From Bdellovibrio bacteriovorus (GTDB taxonomy: Bacteria; Bdellovibrionota; Bdellovibrionia; Bdellovibrionales; Bdellovibrionaceae), in the NCBI RefSeq assembly GCF_002208115.1, contig NZ_CP020946.1, positions 3,658,001 to 3,722,000 on the forward strand: DNA of 64,000 nt, written 5' to 3'. The position numbers and the translations under genes were made by a program. The notes below the pieces were generated by a model. That model saw only the letters and a program-made list of their open reading frames with translations. It was not told where the DNA came from and did not search any database. The first letter of the stretch is position 1; each line of letters opens with the position of its first letter. Positions 1 through 8,307 of the stretch are shown here, piece by piece.

Positions 1-2
1 GC

Positions 3-1328
3 ACTTCCCAAAACAGATTCTCCCTGCGCAAGTGGGACATGGTTGGTTTCGATGTGGGTGTATTCCCGATCATGATCGAAAATGACTGTGTGGGTACGGT
101 TGTGGCTATGGGCTTCTTCCGTGACTCCAACTTCACTTCACGTCTGACAGAAATCCGCGAGCGCCTTGCAGCGTTTGGCATGTCCGGCGAAGTGATTGAA
201 AAATGTCTGGGCAAGCTGAAATTCCTGGATGATCAGGAGCGCGCTCACTTCAATGAGCTTTGCGAACTGGTGGCTCAGGAAATCGTGACTCTTCACCTGG
301 AAATCTCTTCCCGTGAAGACCGCATCAAAGAACTGAACAAGGAACTGGGCAACCGTTTCAAGTATGACAACATGATCGGTAAATCCAAACCAATGCAGTC
401 TCTGTACGCTTTGCTTGATAAGATCAAAGGTGCGGATTCCACAGTGTTGGTACAGGGTGAAAACGGTACAGGTAAGGAATTGATTGCAAAATCAATTCAC
501 TACAACTCTCACCGCAAAGACAAGCCGTTCGTTATTCAGAACTGCTCCGCGTTCAATGACAACCTTTTGGAATCCGAGTTGTTCGGTCACGTAAAAGGCT
601 CTTTCACCGGCGCTTTGAAAGACAAGAAAGGTCTTTTTGAAATGGCTGACAAAGGGACCTTCTTCCTGGATGAAATCGGGGATACCTCCCCGCAGATGCA
701 GGTAAAACTGCTGCGTGTCCTTCAAGAAGGCACGTTCATGCCAGTGGGTGCGACGGAATCCAGAAAAGTGGATGTGCGCATCGTAGCGGCAACAAACAGA
801 AACCTTAAAGAGATGGTAGAGCAAGGCACCTTCCGTGAAGACTTGTACTATCGTCTGAATGTGATCAACATCCGCGTTCCACCTCTGCGTGAAAGAAAAG
901 AAGACATCCCTTTCCTGGTGGATTTCTTCCTTAACAAAATTCACGATCAGCAAGGCGGACCAAAACGCCAGATCACCAAACGCGCCCTGGAAAAGTTGTA
1001 TGACTATCCATGGCCGGGTAACGTGCGTGAGCTGCAGAATGAAATCGAAAGACTTTGTGTTCTTTCCGGCGAAGAAACAAAACTGATGGCAGAGCTGCTT
1101 TCCCCGAAAGTTCTGGAAGCTGGCGAAAAGAACAAAGTTCAGGGTTCCCGTTTGCAGGGTAAGCTGAAGGATGCATTGGAAGATCTGGAACGCGAGATGA
1201 TCCGCGAGGGTCTGCGCCGCACAGGTTGGAACAAGTCCAAGCTTGCAAAAGAACTGGGTATCAGCCGCGCAGGTCTTATCATGAAGGTCGAAAAATACGG
1301 CCTGGATAAACGTAAACTGGCGCGCTAA
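3..1328 (+). CDS. Sigma-54-dependent transcriptional activator, 5'-truncated by window edge
   Basis: The frame is open from the first bases, so the true start lies outside the window. Visible order: a PocR-like or GAF-like sensory segment, a short coiled coil, then a complete sigma-54 AAA+ domain and a Fis-type helix-turn-helix. Counting from the first Met (position 39), Walker A GENGTGKE is at about 140, the sigma-54 contact loop reads GSFTGA (usual GAFTGA) at about 187, Walker B is FFLDEIGD, and the arginine-finger region is FREDLYYRL. The C-terminal HTH contains NKSKLAKELGISRAGL. The protein should open sigma-54 promoters in response to a ligand or signal that cannot be read from the sequence. 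A strong terminator follows. It may act on the sigma-54-like promoter just downstream (inference). Confidence 0.93.
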   Translation, partial: TSQNRFSLRKWDMVGFDVGVFPIMIENDCVGTVVAMGFFRDSNFTSRLTEIRERLAAFGMSGEVIEKCLGKLKFLDDQERAHFNELCELVAQEIVTLHLEISSREDRIKELNKELGNRFKYDNMIGKSKPMQSLYALLDKIKGADSTVLVQGENGTGKELIAKSIHYNSHRKDKPFVIQNCSAFNDNLLESELFGHVKGSFTGALKDKKGLFEMADKGTFFLDEIGDTSPQMQVKLLRVLQEGTFMPVGATESRKVDVRIVAATNRNLKEMVEQGTFREDLYYRLNVINIRVPPLRERKEDIPFLVDFFLNKIHDQQGGPKRQITKRALEKLYDYPWPGNVRELQNEIERLCVLSGEETKLMAELLSPKVLEAGEKNKVQGSRLQGKLKDALEDLEREMIREGLRRTGWNKSKLAKELGISRAGLIMKVEKYGLDKRKLAR

Positions 1329-1373
1329 AAAAGGGCACCGACCCTAAAAGAATTACCTAAATGATCGAAACTT

Positions 1374-1412
1374 AGTGGGCTTTAAGAGCAAATCTTAAAG
1401 CCCACTTTTTTT
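1374..1412 (+). terminator. Rho-independent terminator after the sigma-54 activator gene
   Basis: A perfect 14-bp stem (AGTGGGCTTTAAGA pairing with TCTTAAAGCCCACT) around a 5-nt loop is followed by a run of T. It separates the activator from the next gene. Confidence 0.92.
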
Positions 1413-1467
1413 GCCTAAAACCTCCTAAAATACTGATTCTACAAGGAAATTACAGCACCCCTTAGAC

Positions 1468-1484
1468 TTGGCATTGCTCTTGTA
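1468..1484 (+). promoter_or_regulatory. Candidate sigma-54 (-24/-12) promoter
   Basis: TTGGCATTGCTCTTGTA fits the YTGGCAC-N5-TTGCW pattern, with GG at -24 and GT in place of GC at -12. It lies 35 bp before the ATG at 1519 and directly downstream of a sigma-54 activator gene. The weak -12 element keeps this a candidate. Confidence 0.5.
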
Positions 1485-1518
1485 ATAGGGAGTCTTTGTG
1501 TAAGGGGTACGTGGTTTT

Positions 1519-2388
1519 ATGCAGACAACATTGGATAGCTCTTTTGTAGAAAGACTAAAGCAGATTCTGGCCAACCGCTATGGGAAGGGTTTACAGATCC
1601 GTCAATTGATGGACCTGTCTGAAGTTTCAGGCGCGGAAGAAATGTTCACGCGGGGGCGTGACCTTCATATTCCTATTCGAGTGAATGGGAACTTTCTGGG
1701 AACAGCTGTGGTGCCATCCGCAGATGATCTGAATAGTGAGAAGCGCACTGGAGTGGCTCAGTTGGTAAGAATGGTGCTGGAACCGGCCATGTACAAATGG
1801 TATCTGGATCAGAAGGAAGCCAACCTGGAAGAACTTAGTAAAGTTCAGCCTAATCTGGACAACGTCCGTCTGTTTGGTGAAGAACCAATGCCTTCCATCG
1901 ATGAGCTTCTGGCCGATAATTCCATCGTGCCCAACGAAGGTCCAGCTGCAGAGCTGATTTCTCACCTGATCCACCTTGAGGGGCGATCAGAAAACAACAA
2001 CAAGAAGGTCGCTTTGCAACTGCATGAGCTGACCGGGCGCTGGGCATTTGTTCCCTTCAACGACATCAAGGGCCAACTGCATTCCTCTATGGACATTGCC
2101 CGTATGGGTGGAATGACAATCTTTGTGGAAAACGTGGAAAACCTGAATGCCGCTGAACAAGAGCTGTTGATGGATTATATCAGCGAAGAGCATCTGGAAG
2201 ACGAGCCTCTGATCATTACAAGCTCCCTGAAAAGCCTGGAAGAGCTGGGTGAAAGCACGCTGGATTCAAAATTCGTGGATGAAATTTCGGTGAACTGCTT
2301 TGAAGTGGACCGCGCACCGATGACGCCACAGGGGCTGAAGGAAGTTCTGGAGCTGTTCTTCATGAAAGACGGCCCGATCGACGCCTAA
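1519..2388 (+). CDS. Degenerate sigma-54 activator-like protein, no ATPase motifs
   Basis: A 289-residue soluble protein of no certain family. The N-terminal half resembles a GAF-type input domain. The C-terminal half (about 150-280) keeps the spacing of a sigma-54 AAA+ core: the stretch GGMTIFVENVENLNAAEQ aligns by eye with the Walker B region GGTLFLDEIGELPLAQ. Walker A, the GAFTGA loop, the acidic Walker B residues and the HTH are all missing, so it cannot hydrolyse ATP or bind DNA in the usual way. It follows a sigma-54 activator gene and a sigma-54-like promoter, which suggests a regulatory partner or anti-activator (inference). It could also be unrelated. Confidence 0.8.
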   Translation: MQTTLDSSFVERLKQILANRYGKGLQIRQLMDLSEVSGAEEMFTRGRDLHIPIRVNGNFLGTAVVPSADDLNSEKRTGVAQLVRMVLEPAMYKWYLDQKEANLEELSKVQPNLDNVRLFGEEPMPSIDELLADNSIVPNEGPAAELISHLIHLEGRSENNNKKVALQLHELTGRWAFVPFNDIKGQLHSSMDIARMGGMTIFVENVENLNAAEQELLMDYISEEHLEDEPLIITSSLKSLEELGESTLDSKFVDEISVNCFEVDRAPMTPQGLKEVLELFFMKDGPIDA

Positions 2389-2423
2389 GTTTCCCGTCTG
2401 ATTTATCCTTGATAATGCCGTGA

Positions 2424-3464
2424 GTGTCTGTGAGAATTTTTCTTATGGTCACTCACGATGAATTCCTAGTTCCATTTTTGACAAAAGCTTTGAACTCCGA
2501 CAACTACAAGGTCTTTTCCTTGGCCGGAGACGCCTCCAACCGTCGCTATTATCGCGTGGTGCAGGACAACCAGTCCTGGGTGCTGATGCGCTGGGAGCCT
2601 TATGATCCCAACAACTATCCCTTCCTGAGCGTGCTGAATCACTTCGCCAAAAACGGCGTGCATGTTCCGACCGTTGTGGCGCAGTCCCCGCAAGAAGGTC
2701 TGATGCTGCTGGAGGACCTGGGTGATCTGACTCTGGAAAGAAAGTTCTGGGAAAGCCAAAGCCAGGAAGCGTCTTTGGAGTTCTACCAGATGGCCGTCGA
2801 TGAGATCGTGAAAATCCATCACCCGGCCACTTTGGATAAATCTGACTGCACCGCTTTCAAGATCGAATTCAACACCGAAAAGTTCCTGTGGGAAATGAAC
2901 TACGGCAAAGACAATCTTCTTTCCGGTGTCCTGAAATTCCCATTCGGCGAATCCCTGAACAAAGAAATCACGGATATCTTTGTGGATATCTCAAGCCGCC
3001 TGGACAGGGAGCCAAAACGCATCGCTCACCGCGACTATCATTCCCGCAATCTGATGATCAAGCTGGATCAGATGAGCGTGATTGATTTCCAGGACGCCCG
3101 CCTGGGGCCGATTCAGTATGATCTGGTCAGCTTGATGCGTGACTCTTACGTGGACATGAATGATTCCATGGCGCGCACCCTGATTGACTACTATCTGGAA
3201 AGATCCAAGGCTTACTTGCCGAAAGATTTCTCGCGCGAACAATTCGATCGTATTTACGAACTGCAATCCATCCAGCGCTGCTTTAAAGCCTGTGGAAGCT
3301 TTGCAAGCTTCTATCACCTGCGACAGGATCGTCGTTATCTGAAATACCTTTCCGGAACTCTTCGCCGTGTGATGAAAGCCATCAACGAATTCCCGGAATA
3401 CAAAGTATTTGCCGATGTCCTGATTGATTCCGGCGCACTGGAAAGAAAGTACGAAACTCTATGA
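2424..3464 (+). CDS. amgK: Aminoglycoside phosphotransferase-family sugar kinase, AmgK-like
   Basis: The APH/choline-kinase fold is shown by the catalytic loop HRDYHSRNL (about residue 202) and the metal-binding VIDFQDARLGPIQYDL. AmgK phosphorylates the anomeric carbon of MurNAc or GlcNAc in peptidoglycan recycling. The assignment rests on context: the next gene is a MurU-like nucleotidyltransferase overlapping by ATGA, and the third is a NamZ-type muramidase. The ORF opens with GTG at 2424, but an ATG at 2445 (MVTHDEF) is at least as likely; neither has a strong Shine-Dalgarno sequence. The protein has no signal peptide and should be cytoplasmic. Confidence 0.85.
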   Translation: MSVRIFLMVTHDEFLVPFLTKALNSDNYKVFSLAGDASNRRYYRVVQDNQSWVLMRWEPYDPNNYPFLSVLNHFAKNGVHVPTVVAQSPQEGLMLLEDLGDLTLERKFWESQSQEASLEFYQMAVDEIVKIHHPATLDKSDCTAFKIEFNTEKFLWEMNYGKDNLLSGVLKFPFGESLNKEITDIFVDISSRLDREPKRIAHRDYHSRNLMIKLDQMSVIDFQDARLGPIQYDLVSLMRDSYVDMNDSMARTLIDYYLERSKAYLPKDFSREQFDRIYELQSIQRCFKACGSFASFYHLRQDRRYLKYLSGTLRRVMKAINEFPEYKVFADVLIDSGALERKYETL

Positions 3465-4450
3465 ATGTGATGCTGCTGGCGGCAGGTGAAGGCACTAGAC
3501 TTCGCCCCTATACGCTGACACTTCCAAAACCGGCCATTCCGTTTGTGACGGTGCCTTTGGCCGGACACTCCCTGAGCTTTCTGGGAAACCTAGCCATCAA
3601 TAAACTGGTGGTGAACACCTATCACTTACCCGGTGAAATCCACCATCTTTTCCACAGTCTGCGCCACCATGCCAAGTCTTTGCATTTTTCAGATGAAGTT
3701 GGGCAGATTCTGGGAAGCGGTGGCGGTTTGGGGAAGGCGCGGGATCACTTTATGGGTGATGACTCTTTCGTCATGATGAATGCCGATGAAATCATTCTTC
3801 CCAAAGAAGCTGACATCATGAAAAAAGCCATTACTCATCACCGTCATCAGCGCAGCCTTGCGACTCTGATGGTGATGGATCACCCTGATGTGGGAACAAA
3901 GTTTGGCGGGGTCTGGACAGATGCGCACAACCGCGTGCTTGGCTTTGGAAAAACCCCGATCGCAGGAGCCGTGAAAGCTTGGCATTTTGTTGGAGTGCAG
4001 ATTCTATCCGACAAGGTCTTTGACTTTATCCCGGCTCAAGGGGAATCCAACATCCTGTATGATGCTTTGACCACGGCCATAAAAAAGGGTCTGAGTGTCG
4101 AAGCCTATCCTTTCGAATGCACATGGTTTGAAACCGGAAATCCCACAGACTTCCTGGAGGCCTCTGAAAAGTGCCTGCATTATCTGGCTGGCCCGGCGAC
4201 TTACCAAAAGGCCATTTTAGAGGGAACCCTGAAAAGATACTCTAAAGAGGAAACCGTTCTGGCCTCCACAGACGGCGGTTACAGTCTGGTTTCCAAATCC
4301 GCATTTTTGGGACATTCTCGAATTCACAAAACATTCTGCGCAGGACCTGGAGCCATTGTTGAAAATGGTTGCGAGCTGACGAATGTGATCGTGGGCGCCA
4401 ATGCCCGAGTGCCCGCCGGCACGAATGCCAAAGACACTCTCTTTCTGTAA
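3461..4450 (+). CDS. murU: Sugar-1-phosphate nucleotidyltransferase, MurU-like
   Basis: The N-terminal NTP-transferase signature LAAGEGTRLRPYT...PKP is at residues 6-22, followed by a Rossmann-like nucleotidyltransferase core with NADE near residue 108. MurU converts MurNAc-1-phosphate and UTP to UDP-MurNAc, bypassing de novo UDP-MurNAc synthesis. At 329 residues it is about 100 longer than the MurU of Pseudomonas (about 223). The extra C-terminal part (about 235-329) looks like a short left-handed-helix region, as in longer GDP-mannose or glucose-1-phosphate enzymes. The start overlaps the kinase stop (ATGA), so translation is coupled. Another sugar-1-phosphate substrate is possible; context favours MurNAc-1-P. 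Confidence 0.82.
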   Translation: MNVMLLAAGEGTRLRPYTLTLPKPAIPFVTVPLAGHSLSFLGNLAINKLVVNTYHLPGEIHHLFHSLRHHAKSLHFSDEVGQILGSGGGLGKARDHFMGDDSFVMMNADEIILPKEADIMKKAITHHRHQRSLATLMVMDHPDVGTKFGGVWTDAHNRVLGFGKTPIAGAVKAWHFVGVQILSDKVFDFIPAQGESNILYDALTTAIKKGLSVEAYPFECTWFETGNPTDFLEASEKCLHYLAGPATYQKAILEGTLKRYSKEETVLASTDGGYSLVSKSAFLGHSRIHKTFCAGPGAIVENGCELTNVIVGANARVPAGTNAKDTLFL

Positions 4451-4461
4451 TAAGGATATTT

Positions 4462-5655
4462 ATGAAACTTGGTCTTGAAGTACTTCTGTCTAATCCAAAG
4501 ATGCTAAAAAGTCTTAAAGGCAAACGCGTGGGCCTGGTCTGTCACCCTGCCAGTGTGGATGAAAATCTTCAGCACAGCATGGATTTGCTTTCAAAGAAAA
4601 TCAAACTTTCCTGTGCCTTCGGCCCCCAACACGGGGTTCGCGGCGACAAACAAGACAACATGATTGAAAGCCCGGACTTTGTCGATCCGGTTCACAAAAT
4701 TCCTGTGTTCAGCCTCTATGGCGAAGTTCGCCGCCCGACTGCTGAAATGATGTCCCACTTCGATGTTGTCCTGTTTGATCTTCAGGATCTGGGCTGCCGT
4801 ATTTACACGTTCATCACGACATTGCTTTACATCATGGAAGAATCGGCAAAGCTTGGAAAGACCGTCATCGTCTTGGACCGCCCGAATCCGGCAGGCCGCC
4901 CGGTGGAAGGCTTTAAAATGCTTCCAGGCTGGGAATCCTTCGTGGGTGCGGCACCGATCCCTATGCGCCATGGCCTGACTGTGGGTGAGCTGGCTTTGTA
5001 TTTTGCTGACTACTACAAAATGGATCTGGATCTGCAGATCGTGAAAATGAAGGGCTACAGTCCTGACAAAGGCCCGGGCTTTGGCTGGGACCTGAAACGT
5101 CCTTGGGTGAATCCTTCTCCGAATGCAGCCTCTTTGAATATGGCGCGCGCTTATTCTGGTACCGTGCTGATTGAGGGTACAACTCTTTCAGAAGCTCGCG
5201 GCACGACTCGTGCGCTGGAAATCATCGGCGCTTCGGATATTGATTATGCCGAAGTTTTAGTACGCATGAAAAAGAAAGCACCTCAGTGGTTTAAGGGTGT
5301 GACTTTGCGTGAGTGCTTCTTTGAGCCGACCTTCCACAAGCATGTGGGCAAGCTTTGCCATGGCTTCCAGTTCCACACGGACGGCATCAGCTACAAGCAC
5401 GATCAGTTCAAGCCTTTCCGTCTGACAGCACTGATGCTGAAGGTGATCCGCGAAATGCATCCGAAATACCCGATCTATCGAGATTTCGCGTATGAATACG
5501 TGAAAGACCGCCTGGCTTTTGATGTGATCAACGGCGGACCGGCGCTGAAGAACTGGATTGAAAATCCAAAGGCGACCCCGAAAGACCTGGATGCAGCTTT
5601 GGCGAAGGATGAAAAATCCTGGATCAAGGAAAGAAAGAAATACTTGCTTTATTAA
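4462..5655 (+). CDS. namZ: DUF1343 protein, NamZ-type exo-beta-N-acetylmuramidase
   Basis: A 397-residue member of the DUF1343/GH171 family. Conserved stretches visible are GLVCHPASVD, FGPQHGVRGDKQDNM, DLQDLGCRIYTF, DRPNPAGRPVEG, MRHGLTVGELA, WVNPSPNA and EGTTLSEARGTTRALE. Characterised NamZ enzymes remove terminal MurNAc from glycan ends, which feeds AmgK and MurU. I start at ATG 4462, preceded by AAGGAT, rather than at the longer in-frame opening. There is no signal peptide, so unlike secreted NamZ proteins it may act in the cytoplasm on imported muropeptides, or leave by another route. It ends the operon at a strong terminator. Confidence 0.9.
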   Translation: MKLGLEVLLSNPKMLKSLKGKRVGLVCHPASVDENLQHSMDLLSKKIKLSCAFGPQHGVRGDKQDNMIESPDFVDPVHKIPVFSLYGEVRRPTAEMMSHFDVVLFDLQDLGCRIYTFITTLLYIMEESAKLGKTVIVLDRPNPAGRPVEGFKMLPGWESFVGAAPIPMRHGLTVGELALYFADYYKMDLDLQIVKMKGYSPDKGPGFGWDLKRPWVNPSPNAASLNMARAYSGTVLIEGTTLSEARGTTRALEIIGASDIDYAEVLVRMKKKAPQWFKGVTLRECFFEPTFHKHVGKLCHGFQFHTDGISYKHDQFKPFRLTALMLKVIREMHPKYPIYRDFAYEYVKDRLAFDVINGGPALKNWIENPKATPKDLDAALAKDEKSWIKERKKYLLY

Positions 5656-5661
5656 AAACAA

Positions 5662-5694
5662 AAAGGGTGCTGGAGACAGCACCCTTTCTTTTTT
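5662..5694. terminator. Bidirectional-looking terminator between convergent genes
   Basis: An 11-bp stem (AAAGGGTGCTG pairing with CAGCACCCTTT) with a GAGA loop is followed by a T-rich run on the plus strand and preceded by an A-rich run. It can serve both the namZ operon and the minus-strand operon that converges here. Confidence 0.9.
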
Positions 5695-5709
5695 CTAATA
5701 TCTTGATTT

Positions 5710-6726
5710 TTATTTCTGCAAAGCCAGTTCAGCGTCTGTATAGAAAGACTCTTGGCTTTCTTTGACTTTGTATCTGCGGGTCATCATCAGGAAGATACTG
5801 TCAGCGGCTACGCCGATAGGTTCACCATTGTAGTTCTTCTGCATGCCTGCAAGGCTCGATGGATCGCGCTCAAGACTGACACTGCCAGAGCCAGAGCCGC
5901 CTGCTCCTGCATAACCGCCACCCGAACCATCATCAGTGGGGGAAGCTGGGCCCCAGCCACCACCACCGCCGCCACCGCCTTCACTGAAGCCGTTGGAAGC
6001 AGTCATCGCACCGATTTTCAGTTTTTCCACTTTATCTGCAGACTTTTTGGAAACCTGCGCATAAGCATCTTGCGCCGCCAAGATCGCGCCTTGCGGAATA
6101 CCGGCAGCAGCCATAGAAGCTGCAGAAGAGAAGTCTGAAGCTTTATAAGTTTTGCCATCCGGAGTTTTGATGACTCCAGTTTTTGGATCAAGCAAGCCCC
6201 CGGTAGTGAGTTTACCTGTGTTGCTTCCCAAGGCAGCAATATTTGGATCCTTCGCCAGCGGGTTGTTTGGATCCGTCAAATCGATATCTCCATAGTCATA
6301 AGGATTGTTACCCAAACCGTCTGACTGGAAGGAGGAAAGGTTGGAAGACTTGCCGGCACTGCCATGTTCTTTCCCTTGAGCCATGGATAAAACTCCAAAA
6401 CCAGTAAAGATTGCCGCCATGGCACAGGCACCATAGTTTTGCGAGGAGCATTCACCCCACTTCTCGGCCGCCATAGTAAACATCAAAGCCCCAGTCAAAA
6501 ACTGTGTTGCCTGAGCACCTTTGTTGGCGCTTCCGGACTTGTCCGCTGAGTCTTTCACCGATGGCTGGGCGGTTTTACCCGTGGTGGTCTCAACCCCTTT
6601 GTCGGCCGTGGTTTGATTATTAGTCGTCGTCGAAGTGCTGCTGCCATTGACGGTCACAGCACCCGCCATAACCGGAGACCAGACCAACGACAATATACAA
6701 ACGAACCTGATTGTTAAATTTGTCAT
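5710..6726 (-). CDS. Secreted Gly/Ser-rich protein of unknown function
   Basis: 338 residues. A signal peptide (about residues 1-23, ending MAGAVT) is followed by a Ser/Thr/Asn-rich low-complexity stretch, a hydrophobic segment with ACAMAAIF near residue 115, and a Gly-rich tract (GGGGGGGGWG, then GSGGGYAGAGGSGSGS) near the C-terminus. It has no recognised domain. It is the last of three minus-strand genes (TadG-like protein, then Gly-rich protein, then this one) with only 8 bp to the preceding gene, so co-transcription is likely. The shared Gly-rich design suggests a joint extracellular structure (inference). Confidence 0.85.
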   Translation of the reverse strand: MTNLTIRFVCILSLVWSPVMAGAVTVNGSSTSTTTNNQTTADKGVETTTGKTAQPSVKDSADKSGSANKGAQATQFLTGALMFTMAAEKWGECSSQNYGACAMAAIFTGFGVLSMAQGKEHGSAGKSSNLSSFQSDGLGNNPYDYGDIDLTDPNNPLAKDPNIAALGSNTGKLTTGGLLDPKTGVIKTPDGKTYKASDFSSAASMAAAGIPQGAILAAQDAYAQVSKKSADKVEKLKIGAMTASNGFSEGGGGGGGGWGPASPTDDGSGGGYAGAGGSGSGSVSLERDPSSLAGMQKNYNGEPIGVAADSIFLMMTRRYKVKESQESFYTDAELALQK

Positions 6727-6734
6727 AGCTTCCC

Positions 6735-8213
6735 CTAGTTATTCAAAAGAGTGTTCTTGTTGTCGCGGTAGCGTTCTTTAATTTTTTCCCAGTTGGATTT
6801 GCCACCCTGACCGGTCACTTCATTTTTCCAAGCCTGCTGACCCGCCATACCTTGGGAAGGATCCTTTGCGCCACCCGGAAGGTACTGACGCAGCTTCGGA
6901 TCAGAACTTTTAAAGCCGCCGAATCCACCACCGCCTCCGCCGCCACCGGAGCCGGACAGAATATCCGTGTTCAGACCTTTTTTCGCAGCCTCGCCTTGAG
7001 CACCGGCGCCACCGCCTCCGCCCCCACCAAAGCCACTCAGACCACTGCCACCACCGGTCGGAGCACCGATACCGGAGGAATCACTGCCACCGGCGTTGGT
7101 GGAAGCAAGGTCTCGCAAAGCCGCAAATGGATCGCTTTCAATGCCTGGAAGAGTGCTTGCATCCCCTTTGCCATTCGCGGTGCCCAACTCGGCGCCTTGG
7201 GATGTCAAACGAGACGTGGACCCATCGTTGGCTTTTTGATAAGAGTTCGAACAACCTGGAGTTCTTGGATTTGCTTTACAGATACACTCGGGATCATTCG
7301 CTGCCACGGTCGCATCGGCACACTTGTCAACGGCAGCGGTTGTCGTAGTGTCAGTGCCTGTACCGTTCGATTCCTCGTCACACTGCTGACCTTGTTTAAA
7401 GGAGGAGATCATAGACGCGATACCCGCACCAGCGGAGACTATCATATTGGCGTATTCATATGTACAAGCCTTGTCCTTCATGACGATTGACTTATTTTGG
7501 TCAGCCTTTGTGTCTCCGTCAGCCATATCCAGTTTAGAGATGGAGGCAATTTTTGATACCATGCCAGACACTGTTGCATTGTAGTCGCCACAAGAGCCAG
7601 GAACCTGAGGATTATCCGTACAGGTTGAGATCTCCCCCGCAGACTTAGTTACAATTTCATTAATCCGCTCCAGATTATTCTTTACTGTCGAACAAGATGC
7701 TTCACAAGCCGCACGAGCTGAAGAACAGGCCGCAGTATAAGCAGTTAAACCGGCCTGCGCCAAACGAGCTATCTTTGCAAGACCACTACAAGCATCCTGC
7801 ACCGCCACACCAGTAATCATACTAGCTACGGTATTAACGTTGTTCAGAGTTTTTTGCAGTTCGGGACTTGTCTTCTCTCTGCAAAGCCAAGAGGCTGTTG
7901 ACTGAGACTTCACGCATGTTCCGTGAAGATTACTATAATAGCTGGCTGCGCTATCCAGCGCTTCAATGGTTGCCGCACCCGTGATTTTTGAACCTGCTGC
8001 CAGTGCAGCTTTTGCTTTCTGTGCAATATTAGAGGTAAGCCCCTTTAGCTCTTTCGCTTCCTTCGTATAGCCTTCATCACTCACATTCTTTCGCGCGCCT
8101 GCCGCATCTTTCTGCGTATTGGCGGGAGTAGTCTCACCCTCGGCACGGGCAAGCGAAGCCGTGAACGACAATGCAATTAACATCGAAAGAAGACTTGTCT
8201 TCAAACTACGCAT
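6735..8213 (-). CDS. Secreted Cys- and Gly-rich protein of unknown function
   Basis: 492 residues. The signal peptide is MRSLKTSLLSMLIALSFTAS, cleaved near LARA. The middle is Ala-rich and helical with many cysteines (for example ACSSARAACEASC and a CADATVAANDPECICKANP segment). The second half contains two long polyglycine tracts and a charged C-terminus. No family is recognised. The even cysteines suggest periplasmic or outside disulphides. It sits between a TadG-like gene and another Gly-rich secreted protein gene in the same direction. A near-palindromic TGTCTTA-GAA-TGAGACA site lies 62 bp before its start. Confidence 0.85.
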   Translation of the reverse strand: MRSLKTSLLSMLIALSFTASLARAEGETTPANTQKDAAGARKNVSDEGYTKEAKELKGLTSNIAQKAKAALAAGSKITGAATIEALDSAASYYSNLHGTCVKSQSTASWLCREKTSPELQKTLNNVNTVASMITGVAVQDACSGLAKIARLAQAGLTAYTAACSSARAACEASCSTVKNNLERINEIVTKSAGEISTCTDNPQVPGSCGDYNATVSGMVSKIASISKLDMADGDTKADQNKSIVMKDKACTYEYANMIVSAGAGIASMISSFKQGQQCDEESNGTGTDTTTTAAVDKCADATVAANDPECICKANPRTPGCSNSYQKANDGSTSRLTSQGAELGTANGKGDASTLPGIESDPFAALRDLASTNAGGSDSSGIGAPTGGGSGLSGFGGGGGGGAGAQGEAAKKGLNTDILSGSGGGGGGGGFGGFKSSDPKLRQYLPGGAKDPSQGMAGQQAWKNEVTGQGGKSNWEKIKERYRDNKNTLLNN

Positions 8214-8274
8214 AAAATTTCCCCTACCATATCCTTTTCGGACAAAGGTCAGAGTTTCTTAAGTTTTTAGGTCT

Positions 8275-8291
8275 TGTCTTAGAATGAGACA
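8275..8291. promoter_or_regulatory. Palindromic site, operator-like
   Basis: TGTCTTA-GAA-TGAGACA is palindromic apart from one position. It lies between the TadG-like reading frame and the following secreted-protein gene. A related perfect palindrome is at 45751-45765. Its function is unknown. Confidence 0.35.
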
Positions 8292-8307
8292 CTCAGATGA
8301 AATCTGT

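Noticed and set aside
6930-7040. Tandem GCC/GGC repeats in the secreted-protein gene as a phase-variable tract
   Set aside because: The tracts encode polyglycine with mixed codons and no uniform long repeat unit, so slippage is less likely.
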